From: Chryseobacterium daecheongense
GTDB taxonomy: Bacteria > Bacteroidota > Bacteroidia > Flavobacteriales > Weeksellaceae
Assembly (NCBI GenBank): GCA_027920525.1
Contig: CP115858.1
Coordinates: 930,001 to 994,000 of the forward strand
Direction: 5' to 3'
Length of the DNA: 64,000 nt
This document shows positions 27,609 through 36,363 of the stretch, one piece after another; position 1 is the stretch's first letter; every line of letters begins with the position of its first letter. The notes beneath the pieces were generated by a model, which worked only from the letters and a program-made list of their open reading frames with translations, did no database searches and was not told the origin of the DNA. The translations under genes were made by a program, and so were the position numbers.

Positions 27609-29126
27609 ATGAGCAATTCCTTATATCCCATATTTTTAAAGCTGGAGCAGCTGTCACTCCTCATTATCGGTGGCGGCAGGGTTGCCCTTGAAAAGCTGGA
27701 ATCGGTACTGGGTAATTCCCCTGAGACTTCAATTAAATTGGTAGCCAAGGAAATTATTCCGGAAGTAAAAGCTTTACAAGCCCGGTTCCCTAATATCCAG
27801 ATACATGAAAGACCTTATAATGAGAATGATTTTAATAATGCAGATCTTGCGATTATTGCCGTAAATGACCTTGAGCTGGCCGGTCAGATCAGGGAAAAGG
27901 CACGGAATCATGATCTCTTGGTGAATATTGCGGATAAACCGGATTTGTGCGATTTTTATCTAGGATCCATTGTCAGGAAAGGAAGTCTGAAAATTGCTAT
28001 TTCAACCAACGGAAAATCGCCAACCATTGCCAAAAGATTAAGGGAAACATTTACCGAAATCATTCCTGATGAAATGGATATGGTACTGGACAATATGCAG
28101 GATATTCGTAACCAGCTAAAGGGAGATTTTAATTATAAAGTAAAAGAACTGAACCGGGTAACGACAGAATATCTTGCTGATGGAAAAAAAAGCTTTCCGA
28201 ATTCCGATCTGGAAATCGAAAAGCTGATCCACATTACCAAAATAGCCCAGAGAAGAGCAAACATTTATCTCGCTGTCATCGGAGTTTTACTTCTTTTAGG
28301 CGTATTAGGAATTATTATTTATCAGTTTAACCTTTCGGATGACATTCAGGTGTTCCTTAATAAGGACGGCCATATTTTTTACTGGATGCTTCTTACCGGT
28401 TTTCTGGCAGAAATTGTAGCAGGATCAATGGGTATGGGGTACGGAGTAATATGCACCACTATACTTTTGTTGCTCAATGTTCCGCCACCCGTAGTAAGCG
28501 CAAGCATTCATTCTGCAGAATCATTTACTACTGCAGCCGGAAGTTTCAGCCACTATAAACTGGGAAATGTCAATAAAAAACTGGTTTGGGTTCTGTTTCC
28601 GCTGGCCATTGCCGGCTCTGTGATCGGTGCATTAACCTTATCCCATTACGGCGAATATTATGCGCATATCGTAAAGCCTATTATCGCTTGTTATACTTTG
28701 TATTTGGGACTGAATATTCTTAGGAATGCTTTCAAGGAAAAAACAAAAGATCATATAAAAACAAAAAAAAGAACCAACCTTAGGCTTCTTGGATTGGTTG
28801 GTGGCTTTATAGATTCATTCGCCGGAGGCGGTTGGGGGCCGTTGGTTACAGGAACCCTGATCAAAGAAGGAAGAATTCCGCGTTATGTTGTAGGAAGCTC
28901 TACTGTTGCTAAGTTTCTTCTAACCCTTACCAGTGCTGTTACTTTTATTTTTACCATTGGTATCCATCATTGGAATATCGTGCTTGGACTTTTACTGGGT
29001 GGTGTTTTCACTGCTCCTTTTTCAGCAATGCTTACTTCCAGGCTTCCTACAAAGAAAATGTTTGTGGTTGTAGGAATAGTGGTTATTGCAATGAGCCTTA
29101 CCACAATTATTAAATCGATAATCTAG
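27609..29126 (+). CDS. Precorrin-2 dehydrogenase-TSUP transporter fusion
   Basis: This 505-residue fusion has two parts. Residues 1-200 match the NAD-binding half of siroheme synthase (CysG N-terminal/Met8): YPIFLKLEQLSLLIIGGGRVALEKLE, then IIAVNDLELAGQIREKA, then VNIADKPDLCDFYLGSIVRKGSLKIAISTNGKSP. Residues about 218-505 are a TSUP/TauE-SafE permease with eight or so membrane helices and the GGFIDSFAGGGWGPLVTGTLI signature. The first part would turn precorrin-2 into sirohydrochlorin and perhaps siroheme, complementing CobA; the second could move sulfate, sulfite or organosulfonate. It is the last gene of the operon, followed by a strong terminator. Confidence 0.88.
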   Translation: MSNSLYPIFLKLEQLSLLIIGGGRVALEKLESVLGNSPETSIKLVAKEIIPEVKALQARFPNIQIHERPYNENDFNNADLAIIAVNDLELAGQIREKARNHDLLVNIADKPDLCDFYLGSIVRKGSLKIAISTNGKSPTIAKRLRETFTEIIPDEMDMVLDNMQDIRNQLKGDFNYKVKELNRVTTEYLADGKKSFPNSDLEIEKLIHITKIAQRRANIYLAVIGVLLLLGVLGIIIYQFNLSDDIQVFLNKDGHIFYWMLLTGFLAEIVAGSMGMGYGVICTTILLLLNVPPPVVSASIHSAESFTTAAGSFSHYKLGNVNKKLVWVLFPLAIAGSVIGALTLSHYGEYYAHIVKPIIACYTLYLGLNILRNAFKEKTKDHIKTKKRTNLRLLGLVGGFIDSFAGGGWGPLVTGTLIKEGRIPRYVVGSSTVAKFLLTLTSAVTFIFTIGIHHWNIVLGLLLGGVFTAPFSAMLTSRLPTKKMFVVVGIVVIAMSLTTIIKSII

Positions 29127-29149
29127 CAACCAGGATTTTACCTATACAG

Positions 29150-29176
29150 AAAAAGCTCCCTCACGGGAGCTTTTTT
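29150..29176. terminator. Bidirectional terminator at the end of the cys operon
   Basis: AAAAAGCTCCC (29150-29160) and GGGAGCTTTTTT (29165-29176) form a stem with loop TCAC and poly-T on both strands, between the operon and the convergent PhzF gene. Confidence 0.88.
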
Positions 29177-29214
29177 GCTAACAATATAGATGTAATGATT
29201 ACTTCCTATAAAAA

Positions 29215-30003
29215 TCATTCCGTCCACAGATGTCCGGCAGCATACGTTTTTGCTTTTCCGGCAATGATCACCCGATCACCCTGATCCTCACAATATAACT
29301 TTCCTAATCTTTCGGAAAGCTGCATTGCAAAAAGATCTTTTTTCCCCAATCTGTCAGACCAGAAAGGAATTAATGAGCAATGAGCCGAGCCTGTTACCGG
29401 ATCTTCAAGAATACTTGCCTGCGAAGTAAAATATCTTGAAACAAAATCGCTGTGGTCACCTTTTGCAGTTACAATCACGCCACCCGGGTCCAGATTGATC
29501 TTATCAAAGATTTGCCTGTCGATTTTGATGTTTCTGATATCATCTTCATTATCATATACCAGAACATAATCCCTGGATTTAAATACCTCTTTAGGCTGTA
29601 TATTCAATGATTTTGAAATCAAATCCGGTAAAGAGGACGGGGAAGGCATTCTCGAAGGAAAATCAAGATAATATAGCCCATCCCTGTAGGTAACTTTTAA
29701 ATCACCGCTTTTTGTTTCAAAGATAATTTCATTCCTGCTATAGTTTAAAACTGAAATCAGACAATGGGCCGTTGCCAGTGTTGCATGTCCGCATAAATCC
29801 ATTTCAATTTCAGGGGTAAACCAGCGAAGATGTATTCTTGAACCGAGGTCTATAAAAAATGCTGTTTCGGCAACCGCGTTTTCCATAGCAATCTTAAGAA
29901 GAGTTTCATCCGGAAGCCATTCTTTTAATGGTACAACACATGCCGGATTTCCTCTGAAAAGCTCATCTGTAAATGCATCTATCTGATATAATTCTAATTT
30001 CAT
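29215..30003 (-). CDS. PhzF-family isomerase-like protein
   Basis: The 262-residue protein has the PhzF diaminopimelate-epimerase-like fold: MKLELYQIDAFTDELFRGNPACVVPL at the start, NAVAETAFF with the catalytic Glu45 region, LRWFTPEIEMDLCGHATLATAH, and EDPVTGSAHCSLIPFW near 214. The active-site blocks look intact. The true reaction is unknown outside phenazine makers, and no phenazine genes are nearby. A second PhzF protein of different length lies at 40957. It is a single gene between the cys operon terminator and a DoxX gene. Confidence 0.88.
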   Translation of the reverse strand: MKLELYQIDAFTDELFRGNPACVVPLKEWLPDETLLKIAMENAVAETAFFIDLGSRIHLRWFTPEIEMDLCGHATLATAHCLISVLNYSRNEIIFETKSGDLKVTYRDGLYYLDFPSRMPSPSSLPDLISKSLNIQPKEVFKSRDYVLVYDNEDDIRNIKIDRQIFDKINLDPGGVIVTAKGDHSDFVSRYFTSQASILEDPVTGSAHCSLIPFWSDRLGKKDLFAMQLSERLGKLYCEDQGDRVIIAGKAKTYAAGHLWTE

Positions 30004-30102
30004 AATTACGGATATAAACTTGTTTCCTGCAAAATTAAAAATTTCTTTTCATCTTGGCATTCCAATAGGGGCAATATCCTTCAGATGGACCTTCAGGTAT
30101 AT

Positions 30103-30588
30103 TTACGCATTTATTTTTTTCGAAATATCAATCCCAAATCCCACACATCCCCGAAATAAGAACAGGGTAAGAAAAAGTAAATAAAGGGTTTGAGGCAGGT
30201 AAAGAAAATAACTCAGCCAGGTAAACGCATCCATTTCATAAACACCGGTTTCCGGCTTAATCGGGATAAGCTCTTTAGGAATTGAATTCAGATCATGTGT
30301 CAATAAGGCTACAAGAATTATGATGATCAGAACAACAGAACTTATTCTCGTCCAGAAACCCAACATTAAAAATAAGCCAAATACACACTCGCAAAAAGCT
30401 GTAAAATGAGCAGTGAACGCCGGAAAGGGAAAGCCTATACTGCTGATGGTATTGAACATATATCCCTGGAAAATAGGGTGGAATAATTTATTAAACCCTG
30501 CGATAAAAAAGAACAGCCCTATCAGGATTCTACAGATAATATAAATGGTATTGCTGTTTTTTTCAAAGTTTGATATGGTTGTTTTCAT
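30103..30588 (-). CDS. DoxX-family membrane protein
   Basis: The 161-residue inner-membrane protein has four hydrophobic helices, with IGLFFFIAGFNKLFHPIFQGY near residue 25 and FCECVFGLFLMLGFWTR near 80, typical of DoxX. The C-terminal GCVGFGIDIS is retained. The function of this subgroup is unknown, though DoxX proteins are often linked to redox or thiosulfate metabolism. A small secreted-type protein gene lies 198 bp upstream on the same strand. Confidence 0.8.
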   Translation of the reverse strand: MKTTISNFEKNSNTIYIICRILIGLFFFIAGFNKLFHPIFQGYMFNTISSIGFPFPAFTAHFTAFCECVFGLFLMLGFWTRISSVVLIIIILVALLTHDLNSIPKELIPIKPETGVYEMDAFTWLSYFLYLPQTLYLLFLTLFLFRGCVGFGIDISKKINA

Positions 30589-30725
30589 TATATTTTTTAA
30601 TTCATTTTAATTAAACATTATTGAAGGCACAGAAATCCCGGCCTTGCATTTTATTGAAATCCAGATCACAGATTATGAAGGAATAAAGCAATGTGCATAT
30701 ATTCCGGCATATAGATCCCGGATCG

Positions 30726-30745
30726 TATTATTGTAAGCAATAATA
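30726..30745. repeat. Short perfect inverted repeat
   Basis: TATTATTG and CAATAATA (30726-30733 and 30738-30745) with a 4-nt loop lie between the small secreted-type gene and the DoxX gene. Without a T-run it is more likely a regulatory or RNA-stability element than a terminator. Confidence 0.35.
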
Positions 30746-30786
30746 AGGTCCTGTCACTATTTGATAAGACCAAAGACAATCAGAAA

Positions 30787-31152
30787 TTAAGCTGTTATTT
30801 TTGGGGGAATCCAAATCGAATAAAAAAAAGAAGAGTAGGATGGGTCATCATATAAAAAGAACCGGTTTTTTACATCCTTTTCAAATCTACCGAATGTAAA
30901 AGATGAAAATGGTGCAGTAAACAATGATGAGAAACCTGAACAATAATTGCCATTACATTTTACAGGCGTTGTATTGTTTTCTTTGAGAATAACTTTATCA
31001 CATTCTTTATGAGAAGTTTCCTTGATGTGAAAAAAGACAGTGGTCGGAGCCGTAAAAGAATTTGTACCTGACTGAATGATCAACAAATGGGTAAGCATCA
31101 AAAATATACTCAATACCTTTATATAATGCCATAAACCGATTTGTTTCACCAT
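30787..31152 (-). CDS. Small hypothetical membrane/exported protein
   Basis: The protein is 121 residues from the chosen start, beginning MVKQIGLWHYIKVLSIFLMLTHLLIIQSG. An upstream in-frame Met at 31215 is rejected because a TACCTTTG promoter element (minus strand, 31173-31180) would lie inside that longer reading. The N-terminal 25 residues form a signal anchor or signal peptide; two close cysteines appear in VKCNGNYCSGFSS. The C-terminus DPSYSSFFYSIWIPPKITA ends in a Trp-x-Pro-Pro motif seen in small exported Bacteroidota proteins. Function unknown; it may work with the DoxX protein downstream. Confidence 0.6.
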   Translation of the reverse strand: MVKQIGLWHYIKVLSIFLMLTHLLIIQSGTNSFTAPTTVFFHIKETSHKECDKVILKENNTTPVKCNGNYCSGFSSLFTAPFSSFTFGRFEKDVKNRFFLYDDPSYSSFFYSIWIPPKITA

Positions 31153-31172
31153 AAGCACTTCCTTACACCAGA

Positions 31173-31180
31173 CAAAGGTA
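31173..31180 (-). promoter_or_regulatory. -7 element of the small exported protein gene
   Basis: On the minus strand the bases read TACCTTTG, an exact TAnnTTTG match. The expected transcript start leaves about 15 nt before the ATG at 31152. Confidence 0.55.
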
Positions 31181-31264
31181 ATAAAATATTTACGGCTGAA
31201 ATTCCTTACACCCATTCACTACTGATGTGATATTTATCAATTATTATAACTGTTTTTTATTTAA

Positions 31265-31272
31265 TAGTTTTG
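31265..31272 (+). promoter_or_regulatory. -7 element of the secreted hypothetical gene
   Basis: TAGTTTTG matches TAnnTTTG and lies 35 bp before the ATG at 31307. It is divergent from the minus-strand promoter at 31173. Confidence 0.5.
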
Positions 31273-31306
31273 CACAAAGAAAAATCACACCAAAATATTA
31301 GACACC

Positions 31307-32098
31307 ATGAAACGATGCATCCTGTCAATACTATGTTTTTTATCAAGCTATATTCTTTCGGCACAAAATGCCGACAATTCCCTTCAGGGATATTACAAAG
31401 CAAGCAGTGACGATACACTTTACAGCAGTTTTAACTTCGATGGAAACGGGAAAGTTTCGATAGGTGATATGGATTATGGAGATTATTTTACAAGAAATGA
31501 CAGTTTAATTATTTATCCTGATAAAAGCATTTTCATCTTTAAAATTAAAAAAGGAAAACTGCTCGGGATTTCCAATTGGGTTGAAAAAGGTGTCTGGGTT
31601 CAGAAAAAAGACAGCTCCGAAGTCAATAACAGAAAGAGTCCTCTGGAGGCTCAAAACAAAGCCCTGCTTTTAGCAGAATACTATGATAAGACAAAAAGTC
31701 CTTCAGGTTCAGATCTGGATTTTGAAGCCCTGTTTTCAGGAAAAACCGATGAAGTGAATGAAGAACTTTGTAATAAAGGATTAGCAAAGGCCTGCATGAA
31801 TCTTTTTGGACTCAAAATGATGAAGTATACTCCCGGACTTTTGACCAAACCGGAGAAAATCGCCTCAAAAAAAATACAACCTCATCCTGAATTAATTGCC
31901 CTGTCAAAGAAAATAATAAGCATGGGAGAGCCTGAAGGGTATACGGTTCTGGGAAGCTATTATTATACATTAGGATTAAAAGAAAAAGCTTTTAAAACCT
32001 GGGATGAAGGAGAAAAGAACGGAAGCTTAAAATCCGGAACCACCAAAGCCCTTATTGAATTTCAGGAAGAACTGGAAAAAGAGGCCGCAAAAGAATAA
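31307..32098 (+). CDS. Secreted hypothetical protein
   Basis: The 263-residue protein has a signal peptide (residues 1-19, ending ILSAQ). The middle (LQGYYKASSDDTLYSSFNFDGNGKVSIG) looks like a small beta-domain; the C-terminal part (about 190-255, ALSKKIISMGEPEGYTVLGSYYYTLGLKEKAFKTWDEGEKNGS) resembles a tetratricopeptide/Sel1-like helical repeat. No catalytic motif is visible and I do not recognise the family. Its stop codon directly abuts the stop of the convergent AraC gene, with no spacer. Confidence 0.75.
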   Translation: MKRCILSILCFLSSYILSAQNADNSLQGYYKASSDDTLYSSFNFDGNGKVSIGDMDYGDYFTRNDSLIIYPDKSIFIFKIKKGKLLGISNWVEKGVWVQKKDSSEVNNRKSPLEAQNKALLLAEYYDKTKSPSGSDLDFEALFSGKTDEVNEELCNKGLAKACMNLFGLKMMKYTPGLLTKPEKIASKKIQPHPELIALSKKIISMGEPEGYTVLGSYYYTLGLKEKAFKTWDEGEKNGSLKSGTTKALIEFQEELEKEAAKE

Positions 32099-33007
32099 TC
32101 AGTTAAAAGTCTGCCGGAATTCAAGTGGAGAAAGCGAAGTCCTGTTCTTAAACAAACGGTGAAAAGACTGCGAATGCTCAAAACCAAGATGATAGGCAAT
32201 TTCCGAAACCGACATTGAAGTCGTAGACAGCAATTCTTTAGCTTTTGCAATCAGCCGGTTCTGGATATGCTGCTGTGTTGTTTGTCCCGTATGGACACGC
32301 AACATATCGCTGAGATAATTAGGACTGATGTGCAATTCGTTCGCTATAAATTGTACGGACGGAATTCCATTGATGATGAGGCTGTTATTTTTAAACTGCT
32401 CATCAAGCAGTGTTTCCAATTGCGTTAAGAGATCATTATTTACTTTCTTTCTGGTTAAAAACTGACGGTTATAAAAACGGTCACAGTATTTCAAAAGCAG
32501 GTCAATATTGGAGATCAGTAAATCCTGGGTGAAGACATCCATATTATTTTCCGTTTCCCTCCGTATATTGGCGATAATTTCCGTAACGGAATTCTCTTCT
32601 TTTTCGGAAAGGTGTAAAGCCTCATTGGCAGAATAGGAAAAATAGCCGTAATCCTTTATGGAAGAAGCAATAGGATAGCCCTGCAAAAAATCCGGGTGAA
32701 TCACCAATACACTTCCTTTAACGTCAGAAAGCAGAATATCTTCAAACTGCACCACCTGATGGGGAGCAATAAAGTACATGATTCCATCTTCAAAATCATA
32801 ATATTGCTGACCGTATTTGAATCTTCCCGCACAATCACTTTTAATCGCAATAACGTAAAATTCCGTTGTAATAGCACTCAGAATGGTATCCGGAGACACA
32901 GACACTTCATTAAAATCAAAAACACTGATCAATGGATTCGTAGGTTTTTTAAGCTTCAGATAATGATGCATTGCTGTAATAGAAGATACTTTTTCAGGAG
33001 TTTTCAT
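32099..33007 (-). CDS. AraC-family transcriptional regulator
   Basis: The 302-residue protein has an N-terminal sensing domain (FKYGQQYYDFEDGIMYFIAPHQVVQFE) and a C-terminal AraC DNA-binding domain (about residues 205-300) with ISPNYLSDMLRVHTGQTTQQHIQNRLI and MSVSEIAYHLGFEHSQSFHRLFKNRTSLSPLEFR. It is 30 bp downstream of an NAD-binding oxidoreductase on the same strand, so the two form an operon. This is one of three AraC-oxidoreductase pairs in the window. The effector is unknown. Confidence 0.88.
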   Translation of the reverse strand: MKTPEKVSSITAMHHYLKLKKPTNPLISVFDFNEVSVSPDTILSAITTEFYVIAIKSDCAGRFKYGQQYYDFEDGIMYFIAPHQVVQFEDILLSDVKGSVLVIHPDFLQGYPIASSIKDYGYFSYSANEALHLSEKEENSVTEIIANIRRETENNMDVFTQDLLISNIDLLLKYCDRFYNRQFLTRKKVNNDLLTQLETLLDEQFKNNSLIINGIPSVQFIANELHISPNYLSDMLRVHTGQTTQQHIQNRLIAKAKELLSTTSMSVSEIAYHLGFEHSQSFHRLFKNRTSLSPLEFRQTFN

Positions 33008-33037
33008 CGTTTGTTGTTTTATAAGTTACCGTGTATT

Positions 33038-33961
33038 TTACTGCTCTTTTTTTATCTGTTCTATGCCCTTTCGATATGGGGTTACCTCAAAATCCGGGAA
33101 TCTGCTTCTGAATTTTGAATCATCAAAAAGGTTATCATATTCATATCTGGGAAGAAGTTCCTGCAGTTCTTTTGCTTTCTCATTAAACAGGGCTCCAATC
33201 CTGAAAGCAAATTTAGGAATTGTAAAATATCTGAATTCCTGTCCATAAATTTCCGAAGCCAAAGCAATGAATTCTTTATAAGTCAGCCGATGATCATCAA
33301 CAGGTAAGTGCCAGGTTTGACCATAGGCATCGGGTGTATTACCAATCAAAGCGGTAGCTCTGCTCGCATCGGGTGTCCAGATTAAGCTTCTTAACTTATC
33401 ATCTCTTAAAGGAACCTTTAGTTTTTTTCCCTCTTTAATAGCATCGAAAATAAAAGCGTTGGTAATGCTCTGTGTTTTTCCGGGGCCATAGAATTCCGGA
33501 GCTCTGCAGATGACAATATCCATAGTTCCTGCTGCCATTTCTTTTAAAAGCATTTCTGCCATTTTCTTCCTTACCCTTCCTTTTCTACCCACAGGAGCAA
33601 ACGGTGTTTTTTCCGTAAGAACGTTACCATTTTGAGGATACATGTAGGTATTATCAAAAAATACCAGCTTGGTTCCGTTTACTTTACAAGCCTCAATTAT
33701 ATTTTTTGTAATAAGGAGAAACTGTTTTTCCCAAAGATCTGAGTCCATCGGAAGCCCTAGTGTGAAATAAGCAATTTCACTTCCTTTCACCGCCTCAACC
33801 GCATTTTCTTTAACAGAGAGGTCCGCTGAAAAGACGGTATCCGTGTCATTTACTTTTTTTGCATTTCTGCTTACAATTCTGATATCGGAAGTGAAATTCC
33901 GTTTCAGCTCCCTTGCCAGTTCTTCGCCAATCTGGCCATTAGCACCTAATATTGTTTGCAT
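33038..33961 (-). CDS. NAD-dependent epimerase/dehydratase-like protein
   Basis: The 307-residue extended SDR/NmrA-like protein has a Rossmann motif ILGANGQIGEELA (residues 4-16). YFTLGLPM and LVFFDNTYMYPQNG follow the epimerase order; a Tyr is present in NTYMYP, but the YxxxK motif is not canonical (KGRVRKKMAEMLL follows later). The region EFYGPGKTQSITNAFIFDAI matches the sugar-epimerase substrate side. It precedes an AraC gene with a 30-bp gap and is likely controlled by it. Substrate unknown. Confidence 0.78.
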   Translation of the reverse strand: MQTILGANGQIGEELARELKRNFTSDIRIVSRNAKKVNDTDTVFSADLSVKENAVEAVKGSEIAYFTLGLPMDSDLWEKQFLLITKNIIEACKVNGTKLVFFDNTYMYPQNGNVLTEKTPFAPVGRKGRVRKKMAEMLLKEMAAGTMDIVICRAPEFYGPGKTQSITNAFIFDAIKEGKKLKVPLRDDKLRSLIWTPDASRATALIGNTPDAYGQTWHLPVDDHRLTYKEFIALASEIYGQEFRYFTIPKFAFRIGALFNEKAKELQELLPRYEYDNLFDDSKFRSRFPDFEVTPYRKGIEQIKKEQ

Positions 33962-34273
33962 AATTATGGGTATTTATTTCTGACTTATATTCCTATGCAA
34001 AATTCGGGCATAATCTGAATGAAATTGTATCCCGATCACCTGAATTTGTAACCTAATCTCTGTTCTTGCCCTACACATATTTCAATCACAGGTGTTGATC
34101 ATTCTAAAGTAATGACAAATCCCAATTCCATTCCTAACCTTATTTATTCTAAGAAAAAATACCGGAAATTCCTGTACTAATCCGCATTCTTGAACGTTGT
34201 GAAGGAGGTGTATTTATGCTAAACTTGTATATTTGCCCAACAATCAAATTCATTCGAGACAAAGAGAATATTA
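33962..34273. other. Divergent intergenic region
   Basis: This 312-bp stretch separates the minus-strand epimerase from the plus-strand hypothetical protein. The only clear signal is a TATATTTG element (34228-34235) about 38 bp before the downstream ATG. No ORF or repeat of note is visible. Confidence 0.4.
34228..34235 (+). promoter_or_regulatory. -7 element before the hypothetical protein at 34274
   Basis: TATATTTG matches TAnnTTTG exactly. The nearest upstream TTG (34197-34199) is 28 bp away, too far to be a good -33 element. Confidence 0.45.
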
Positions 34274-34780
34274 ATGATGCCAAATGATGCTTCCCATAAG
34301 CTTATCCCAATGACCGATTTTGTCATTGAGTATTATTCAAACGAAGGATACGCCGATCTTCAGACATTAAATCTGATGAAAAATTATGCTAACTTTCTGA
34401 GGCATCCCTTAACGCTTGCCCTGTTTGTTCCTGTAGATCCAAATGGGAATGTCTTGAAGGAACCTAAAAACTATTCTTCCTGGAAATCGCTTAAGCACAA
34501 TGAAGTTCTTTCCGATGATACTCCTGCTGTAAGCGGATTTGAAGAATACAATGTCTATAAGAAAGCCGAACAAAACTGCTTTTTTGAAGGCTTTAAAGTG
34601 GCCTACAATGGGTATTCGGTCGTACGCATTACAGCATCCTATGATGAATCGATAGAATTATCTTTCAATAAAAATGATTCAAAATTTCAAACGTTTACGG
34701 ATATTGAATCCCTCACTGTTTTTGATGAAATCTACTTGAGCCCTACGGCATTAAAAATGATTGGAATCAAAAAGAAATAA
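34274..34780 (+). CDS. Conserved hypothetical protein
   Basis: The 168-residue soluble protein has no signal peptide or membrane segment. It contains a helical segment TDFVIEYYSNEGYADLQTLNLMKNYANFLRHPLTLALFVPVD and a beta-rich C-terminal half. Met1 or Met2 could be the start. I do not recognise the family; the neighbouring genes give no clue. It is convergent with the VIT-family gene, with 27 bp between them. Confidence 0.7.
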   Translation: MMPNDASHKLIPMTDFVIEYYSNEGYADLQTLNLMKNYANFLRHPLTLALFVPVDPNGNVLKEPKNYSSWKSLKHNEVLSDDTPAVSGFEEYNVYKKAEQNCFFEGFKVAYNGYSVVRITASYDESIELSFNKNDSKFQTFTDIESLTVFDEIYLSPTALKMIGIKKK

Positions 34781-34807
34781 TAGGGCAGAGATCACTGTTG
34801 GCAAATA

Positions 34808-35503
34808 TCAGGAAACGGTTACTCCAAAAAGATGTCCTATCAGTGCCGTTATCCCCATGGCAGCAGTTCCCCAGAAACAAATCCTTATCACAGCAATTCC
34901 GATTTTTGAACCTCCTGTTTTTGCAGAAACAGCTCCCAAAATCATCAGAAAAATAATGGAAAAGCCATATTGAAAATAAACCATCTGATCAATAGGAGCT
35001 AAAAGAGATACAAGAAAGGGAAGCATGGCGCCCACAGCAAATGATGCCAACGAAGCAATGGCAGCCTGCAATGGCCTGGCCTGGCTGATCTCATTAATTC
35101 CTAATTCATCCCGGGCATGGGCTTCCAGGGCATTGTGCTCACTTAATTCAACGGCAACTTGCATTGCTGTTTTCTTACTCACCCCTCTTTCTTCGTATAT
35201 TTTGGCAAGTTCTTTAAGTTCCATTTCAGGCATTTCTTCCAACTCCCTTTTCTCACGCAGAAGATCAGCTTTCTCGGTATCCTCCTGTGAACTCACCGAT
35301 ACGTATTCACCTGCAGCCATGGACAAGGCACCGGCGATCATCCCGGCTAATGCAGCCAGAATGATCGTGTTACGCTGTGATTCTGCAGCGGCAACTCCTA
35401 TAACAATGCTTGTTGTAGATAATAAACCGTCATTGGCTCCCAAAACGGCTGCCCGCAGCCAACCAACCCTGTTTACATAATGTTTTTCCTGTTGATGATG
35501 CAT
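34808..35503 (-). CDS. VIT1/CCC1-family iron/manganese transporter
   Basis: The 231-residue membrane protein has the family signature at the start, RAAVLGANDGLLSTTSIVIGVAAA, followed by a helix with MIAGALSMAAGEYVSVSSQEDTE. The Glu-rich cytosolic segment (KREL..EMPEMELKELAKIYEERGVSKKTA) is the metal-binding domain, and three more helices follow. Five helices in total match VIT1/CCC1. It probably moves Fe2+ or Mn2+ out of the cytosol. A near-palindromic site lies about 58 bp upstream. Confidence 0.9.
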   Translation of the reverse strand: MHHQQEKHYVNRVGWLRAAVLGANDGLLSTTSIVIGVAAAESQRNTIILAALAGMIAGALSMAAGEYVSVSSQEDTEKADLLREKRELEEMPEMELKELAKIYEERGVSKKTAMQVAVELSEHNALEAHARDELGINEISQARPLQAAIASLASFAVGAMLPFLVSLLAPIDQMVYFQYGFSIIFLMILGAVSAKTGGSKIGIAVIRICFWGTAAMGITALIGHLFGVTVS

Positions 35504-35971
35504 ACACGAATGAATAAATGGTTATTCTCATCTTAAATATAAGGAAATAATACCGTATTCTACTTTTGTAAAAGTAAAAAGACAATGCTAAACGCCATTT
35601 TAACAATTTATCATTTCGAAAAAAATATTTATAATCTCTAATCAACAGTACATGCACCTCGTGGGGTCAAACATTTGTTTAGAAATTTATTGTTTTACAG
35701 GAGCGAGCTGTAACAATAATACAACATTAAAATAACGCAACGCTACAACCAGGATCTATAAATAAATATTTATTCCGGAAAAAAAGCCCCCTAATATCCG
35801 TTAAAATGCATTCAGAAAGGGTGTTTTCACAAAAACGATATCCTTACTAAACACCCGATATATTAATCGAATATTAAATTATAAGAATATTTAATTATTT
35901 TTTTCAAAAAAAATTTGTCATATTATAATTTTTCATATCTTAGTGATGTATTAATCATAAAAAATTATATC
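35504..35971. other. Divergent intergenic region before the GG-like peptide gene
   Basis: The region is AT-rich. It contains the palindrome TACTTTTGTAAAAGTA (35561-35576), similar to one upstream of gdx, and the promoter of the downstream peptide gene (35914-35943). I see no further coding sequence. Confidence 0.4.
35914..35943 (+). promoter_or_regulatory. Promoter of the bacteriocin-like peptide gene
   Basis: A -33 TTTG (35914-35917) and a -7 TATCTTAG (35936-35943, one mismatch from TAnnTTTG) are 18 bp apart. The ATG at 35972 follows 28 bp later. This supports the 35972 start over upstream ones. Confidence 0.55.
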
Positions 35972-36241
35972 ATGAAAAATTTAAAAAAATTAGACAGAGA
36001 GCAATTGAAAACTATTTCAGGAGATGGATTCCTTGATCCAATCTTAGGATTAGTAGGTGGTGTATTAGGAGGTGTTGGAACTATCGTTGGCGGTACTATC
36101 GGTGCTGTTGGTGGTGCAGTTGGAGGAACTGTTGTTCAAGTGATCAAAAATCTTGAAAACGGACTTTGCCAGGTGCAGTGCGGAATCAACAACGTAGTAC
36201 ACATTACTGTTGTTAGCTGTGGAGCAAACACTTGCAACTAA
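35972..36241 (+). CDS. Bacteriocin-like secreted peptide with GG-type leader
   Basis: The 89-residue peptide starts MKNLKKLDREQLKTISGDG, which matches the leader pattern of Bacteroidota bacteriocin-like peptides that are exported and cleaved by peptidase-containing ABC transporters. Here the usual double glycine reads GDG (17-19). The mature part has a hydrophobic Gly-rich stretch with many GG and GxxxG pairs (about 26-52) that could insert in membranes, then four cysteines (66, 70, 83, 88) that could form two disulfides. It has its own promoter and terminator. No exporter lies in the window. A CPBP-family protease lies convergently downstream. Confidence 0.72.
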   Translation: MKNLKKLDREQLKTISGDGFLDPILGLVGGVLGGVGTIVGGTIGAVGGAVGGTVVQVIKNLENGLCQVQCGINNVVHITVVSCGANTCN

Positions 36242-36260
36242 TAAAAAATTAAAGACTAAT

Positions 36261-36288
36261 AACCGCTCCGAAAAGGGCGGTTTTTTTA
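36261..36288 (+). terminator. Intrinsic terminator of the bacteriocin-like gene
   Basis: AACCGCTC (36261-36268) and GGGCGGTT (about 36275-36282) form a GC-rich stem with one wobble pair, followed by TTTTTT. Confidence 0.85.
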
Positions 36289-36363
36289 TGCTCAGAAATA
36301 AGCAATACAAATCTTGGTCACATTAATCAGCGGGTATAGAACCGGAGATTTACGGACAAACTT

